In this document: positions 7,091-9,464 of the stretch, in pieces
Layout: the number at the start of each line of letters is the position of its first letter
How positions within the stretch are numbered: the first letter of the stretch is position 1
NCBI GenBank assembly: GCA_905215275.1
Contig: CAJMPE010000067.1
Span: 1-9,464, forward strand
DNA: 9,464 bases
Origin: an uncultured bacterium
Lineage (GTDB): Bacteria > Actinomycetota > Coriobacteriia > Coriobacteriales > Coriobacteriaceae
Reading direction: 5' to 3'
The notes under the pieces: model-generated
Databases searched by the model: none
Told to the model about the DNA's origin: nothing
Seen by the model: the letters and a program-made list of their open reading frames with translations, nothing else
Position numbers and translations under genes: made by a program

Positions 7091-7102
7091 ATTCGCAATG
7101 TC

Positions 7103-7846
7103 CTAGATGTCAAAAACGTAGCGAGACCCAACGATCCGCTGACGACCGATGATAAACGGCCGCCGCTGCTCATCGAAAAAGAAGGCTTCCATATAAAACA
7201 AGGGTTCGCCAACGGGAACTGCCAACAGTCGAGCGACCTCGGGCGACGCGCACGCGATCTCGAGTGTGCACGGGTCGGTAAACGCGGGCGTGCGGCCCGT
7301 CCGGTTGCGCACGAACTCAAAAATGGATTGGTTAGATAGAGGTGCCGTTGATAGATAGGCGTTGTCCTCGTAAACATATATGTTGTTCTCGAGCATGACA
7401 GGGACGCCATCGGCAGTGCGCACGCGCTCGACGCAAATCAAGTCAGTTCCAACGGGAACACCAAAGAACTGCGCTTCGGTGGAATCCGCCGGCAGTATCT
7501 TTCTCGAAATGACACACGCCCCCGGTTCCATTCCGTTAACGCGGCATGCGTCCGAAAAACTCTGAACGTCATCCTTCTGGCGAATCTTGCGCTTGAGCTT
7601 GGGGGCATTGACAAACGTGCCTTTCCCCTGTCGCTTCGTTAGATAGCCCTGCTGGACGAGCTCCTCAATAGCGCGTCGCACGGTAACGCGGCCAACTTTA
7701 TAGCTCTCAGCCAATTCGAATTCGTTGGGTATCCGCGCGCCTGCCTTGTAGGCGCCGGAGTTGATTTCGTTTTTAATGATATCAATGACCTGTTGGTACA
7801 GCGGTATCGCTGCTTTACCGTCAGTTGGCCCTTCAGTCGGTGGCAT
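7103..7846 (-). CDS. GntR-family regulator, HutC/FrlR type with UTRA ligand domain
   Basis: A 247-residue transcription factor. Residues 14-80 form a GntR winged helix (PLYQQVIDIIKNEI, IPNEFELAESYKVGRVTVRRAIEEL in two parts, ending GKGTFV); residues about 100-245 match the UTRA effector-binding domain, including ERVRTADGVPV and the closing GSRYVFDI. UTRA regulators sense sugars, sugar phosphates or amino-acid derivatives; FrlR and FraR of Amadori systems belong to this group. Its position just upstream of, and transcribed toward, the transporter operon makes it the likely local regulator. ATG 7846 is chosen because GGGAGAGG lies about five bases upstream; the longer frame to 7900 would begin inside a terminator hairpin. 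It has its own promoter and terminator, so it can be expressed independently of the operon it controls. Confidence 0.9.
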   Translation of the reverse strand: MPPTEGPTDGKAAIPLYQQVIDIIKNEINSGAYKAGARIPNEFELAESYKVGRVTVRRAIEELVQQGYLTKRQGKGTFVNAPKLKRKIRQKDDVQSFSDACRVNGMEPGACVISRKILPADSTEAQFFGVPVGTDLICVERVRTADGVPVMLENNIYVYEDNAYLSTAPLSNQSIFEFVRNRTGRTPAFTDPCTLEIACASPEVARLLAVPVGEPLFYMEAFFFDEQRRPFIIGRQRIVGSRYVFDI

Positions 7847-7868
7847 ATACCCTCTCCCAGCACAATTA

Positions 7869-7897
7869 ATTCTAAAAACGGGCTTAAGGGCATTCAA
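7869..7897 (-). promoter_or_regulatory. Candidate promoter of the GntR gene
   Basis: On the minus strand TTGAAT (7897-7892) and TAGAAT (7874-7869) are separated by exactly 17 bases, matching 4/6 and 5/6 of the sigma-70-type consensus. The -35 lies in the loop of the upstream terminator and the -10 at the end of its T tract. The start codon follows about 22 bases after the -10, leaving a short leader with the Shine-Dalgarno site. Confidence 0.5.
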
Positions 7898-7912
7898 CAA
7901 GCCCTTAAGCCC
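7875..7912 (-). terminator. Strong intrinsic terminator after the HAD phosphatase
   Basis: A perfect 12-bp stem (GGGCTTAAGGGC with GCCCTTAAGCCC) encloses a nine-base loop and is followed on the minus strand by GTTTTT. The plus-strand side has no T tract, so it acts on minus-strand transcripts, ending those that come through the HAD gene. Confidence 0.9.
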
Positions 7913-7973
7913 GCATTAGCTTAAAGTATGCTAGGTGTCGCACCAAAATGTTGGCTATTTACTCATCAGACCC

Positions 7974-7994
7974 GAAAAACGCGCAACTACCGCG
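7974..7994 (-). terminator. Possible weak terminator just after the HAD gene
   Basis: On the minus strand CGCG, a seven-base loop and CGCG are followed directly by TTTTT, starting three bases after the stop codon. The stem is only four strong pairs plus possible G-U and A-U extensions. It may act together with the stronger hairpin about 60 bases further on. Confidence 0.35.
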
Positions 7995-7997
7995 CTC

Positions 7998-8657
7998 CTA
8001 AGAAAGCGTGAGCAGCTCCGGCAGCTGGTCGATAATCTTGTCCGCGGCATCCTGGCTAAAGCCAAAGCGCTCCTCGCGCTTGGCAATGACCGTCAGGCCG
8101 GCTCGCTTACCCGCGGTAATGCCCGGAACGGAATCCTCAACGCAGCAGCAGCGATTCGCGGACAGCCCCAGCAGGTCCAGCGCATGCAGGTAGATGTCGG
8201 GCTCGGGCTTGCTCTCCTTAAACTGCTCGCCGCTCACCACATACTCAAAGGCATCCGACAGCCCGCATGCGTTGAGCACTTCTTCGATGCTATCCATGGG
8301 AGACGAGCTGGCAAGCGCCACGCGAACGCCACGGCGCGGCAGCTCTCGAATCGTATCCACGGCGCCTGGGTTAATCAAAGCCTGATAGTCGCGCGGACGC
8401 TTATGAGCCCATTCGTCCCAACGGGCCAACGCTTCCTCGCCAGTAAAATGCCCCTTACCAGCGCGCTCAAACCAATCGACCAGCATATGCAGGAAGAACT
8501 GATGCGAGGTACCGACCTGCCCATTCAACTCCTCTTGAGTCAGATTAAGCCCAAGCTCCTTGGCAAACGCGGCAGTCTCGCCCAGGTAGTAATACTCGGT
8601 ATCGACAATGACGCCGTCCATGTCAAAGATAACGGCGTCGAACGGAAATGCGGACAC
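7998..8657 (-). CDS. HAD-superfamily phosphatase, beta-phosphoglucomutase-like
   Basis: A 219-residue HAD subfamily IA enzyme. All four HAD motifs are visible: motif I DMDGVIVDT (12-20, Asp12 nucleophile and Asp14 acid-base), motif II around ASSSP (116-120), motif III Lys150 in ESKPEPD, and motif IV EDS (174-176). Residues about 16-90 form the helical cap. Members are phosphatases of sugar phosphates and similar small molecules, or beta-phosphoglucomutases; sequence alone does not decide, and I would call it a phosphatase. The start is GTG 8657, with AGGGAGGG four bases upstream. An in-frame ATG at 8705 is rejected because the extension would be translated from inside a terminator hairpin and puts non-conserved residues before the first beta strand. 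It is separated from the GntR gene by a strong terminator, so it is probably not part of the same pathway. Confidence 0.88.
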   Translation of the reverse strand: MSAFPFDAVIFDMDGVIVDTEYYYLGETAAFAKELGLNLTQEELNGQVGTSHQFFLHMLVDWFERAGKGHFTGEEALARWDEWAHKRPRDYQALINPGAVDTIRELPRRGVRVALASSSPMDSIEEVLNACGLSDAFEYVVSGEQFKESKPEPDIYLHALDLLGLSANRCCCVEDSVPGITAGKRAGLTVIAKREERFGFSQDAADKIIDQLPELLTLS

Positions 8658-8661
8658 GGCA

Positions 8662-8669
8662 CCCTCCCT
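8662..8669 (-). promoter_or_regulatory. Ribosome binding site fixing a GTG start
   Basis: AGGGAGGG on the minus strand lies four bases before GTG 8657 and decides the start of the HAD phosphatase. It begins only seven bases after the last stem base of the preceding terminator. Confidence 0.75.
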
Positions 8670-8672
8670 AAC

Positions 8673-8698
8673 AAAAGGACGCCCGCGAGCAGGCGCCC
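8673..8698 (-). terminator. Intrinsic terminator between the two HAD genes
   Basis: On the minus strand GGGCGCCTG, a CTCG tetraloop and CGGGCGTCC form a 9-bp stem (two G-U pairs) followed by TTTT. It starts 23 bases after the stop of the Cof-type gene. Confidence 0.75.
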
Positions 8699-8721
8699 GA
8701 ACCATGCATTAATCGGCGATT

Positions 8722-9464
8722 CTAACCCAGCAGCTTATCCAGCGCCACCGCAATACCATCTTCGTTGTTATTGGCGGTCACCATCTGGGCCACAGCCTTA
8801 ACCTCATCGACGGCGTTTCCCATGGCAACACCGGTGCCGGCCCACTCAATCATGGACTTGTCGTTCTGGCCGTCGCCAAACGAGACGACCTCGCCGGCAT
8901 CGATGCCAAGCTTGGGCAGGGCACCCTCGAGCGCGCGGGCCTTGTCGATACCGGGCGCCGTGTACTCAAAGTACCAGTCAGCCGTAAACATGCCCGAAAG
9001 CGTCTGCTTAAAGGGCGCATACATCTCCTCGTGATGCGCTTGCAGATAGGCAGGATCGCCCGCAGTAAGTAGCTTGTCCACGGGATAAGCATCAGCAACC
9101 TCGTGCAGGCTCTCCACCTCGCGAATCTTAAGATCGCACGCGTCGCGCTCATACTTGACGATATTCTTCTGCGAGCCGTCAGGCAGCGTGATCATGCAAT
9201 GGTACGAGTCCTCGACGTGCAAATCGCGACCGAGCGAAATCATAGGAATCACGTCAAAATTACGCAGGTGATCAATCAGGCGATGCAATTCGTCGGCAGG
9301 CATAGCCTGATCGAACAGCACCTCGTCGGTCTGAGCGTCGACCACATGCGCGCCATTGAAAGCGACTAGCAGACCGTCATGGTTTTGAAGGTCGAGCTCC
9401 TGCGCCAAGGCGTGCAGCCCCCATGCGGGACGGCCCGAAGCCAAGATGAGCTTAATGCCCGACT
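8722..9464 (-). CDS. Cof-type HAD hydrolase (5' end beyond window)
   Basis: The frame is open to the right edge, giving 246 residues that start within the protein; the N-terminal nucleophile motif DxDGT is outside the window. The fragment opens with IKLILASGRP, the HAD motif II of the Cof/YbiV group (HAD-IIB). It continues with a cap domain, then Lys174 (GIDKARAL, motif III), FGDGQND (195-201, motif IV), GVAMGNA and NNNEDGIA, all diagnostic of Cof-type sugar-phosphate and flavin-phosphate phosphatases. The specific substrate is not predictable. About 20-25 residues appear to be missing. A TTG at 9444 is not a real start because conserved sequence continues upstream of it. The gene ends in a TAG followed by a terminator, so it may form a separate unit from the next phosphatase. 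Confidence 0.9.
   Translation of the reverse strand, partial: SGIKLILASGRPAWGLHALAQELDLQNHDGLLVAFNGAHVVDAQTDEVLFDQAMPADELHRLIDHLRNFDVIPMISLGRDLHVEDSYHCMITLPDGSQKNIVKYERDACDLKIREVESLHEVADAYPVDKLLTAGDPAYLQAHHEEMYAPFKQTLSGMFTADWYFEYTAPGIDKARALEGALPKLGIDAGEVVSFGDGQNDKSMIEWAGTGVAMGNAVDEVKAVAQMVTANNNEDGIAVALDKLLG

Noticed and set aside
7847..7900. Longer GntR protein starting at 7900
   Set aside because: The start would lie in the loop of a strong terminator and the added residues are not typical of GntR proteins; ATG 7846 has a clear ribosome site.
7935..8801. Plus-strand open frame (288 codons) across the HAD genes
   Set aside because: It spans two minus-strand genes and a terminator, and its translation resembles no protein family I know.
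1..9464. CRISPR array, tRNA, rRNA, insertion sequence or prophage remnant
   Set aside because: I saw no regularly spaced repeats, tRNA-like cloverleaf, transposase motif or terminal inverted repeats on either strand by eye.

Overview
The window is a densely packed stretch of bacterial DNA in which every supported gene lies on the minus strand, so transcription runs from high to low coordinates. The DNA is fairly GC-rich, with strong Shine-Dalgarno sites, short intergenic gaps and compact GC-rich hairpin terminators. Gene content and protein style fit a gut Coriobacteriia member, probably Collinsella. This taxonomic guess is inference; the window contains no rRNA or other marker gene.

Layout in transcription order. 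(1) 9464-7998: two HAD-superfamily phosphatases, a Cof-type enzyme cut by the right edge and a beta-phosphoglucomutase-like enzyme. A terminator separates them, and a strong terminator follows the second. (2) 7846-7103: a GntR/HutC-type (UTRA) regulator with its own promoter and terminator. (3) 7054-6885: a leader/regulatory region with a candidate promoter and a perfect 9-bp inverted repeat suited to be an operator. (4) 6884-1048: a tightly spaced run encoding a YfcC/DcuC-family transporter, an amidohydrolase-3 enzyme, a TIM-barrel sugar epimerase (FrlC-like), a double-SIS deglycase (FrlB/FraB-like) and a PfkB kinase (FrlD-like) that is broken by a +1 frameshift. (5) After a hairpin terminator, 926-126 is a second, intact PfkB kinase, followed at 98-1 by the start of another amidohydrolase cut by the left edge.

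How the genes may work together. Kinase plus SIS deglycase plus epimerase plus UTRA-type GntR regulator is the signature of Amadori-product (fructosamine) catabolism, as in the frl (fructoselysine) and fra (fructose-asparagine) systems. The substrate is imported, phosphorylated on the sugar, then split into an amine or amino acid and glucose 6-phosphate; the epimerase would bring a 3-epimer (psicosyl form) into the route. The unusual parts are the YfcC-type transporter, two metal-hydrolase-like proteins that each lack one histidine of the usual HxH metal motif, and two paralogous kinases of which one is frameshifted. The most interesting reading is an undescribed variant Amadori or glycated-amine utilisation locus whose exact substrate cannot be read from sequence.
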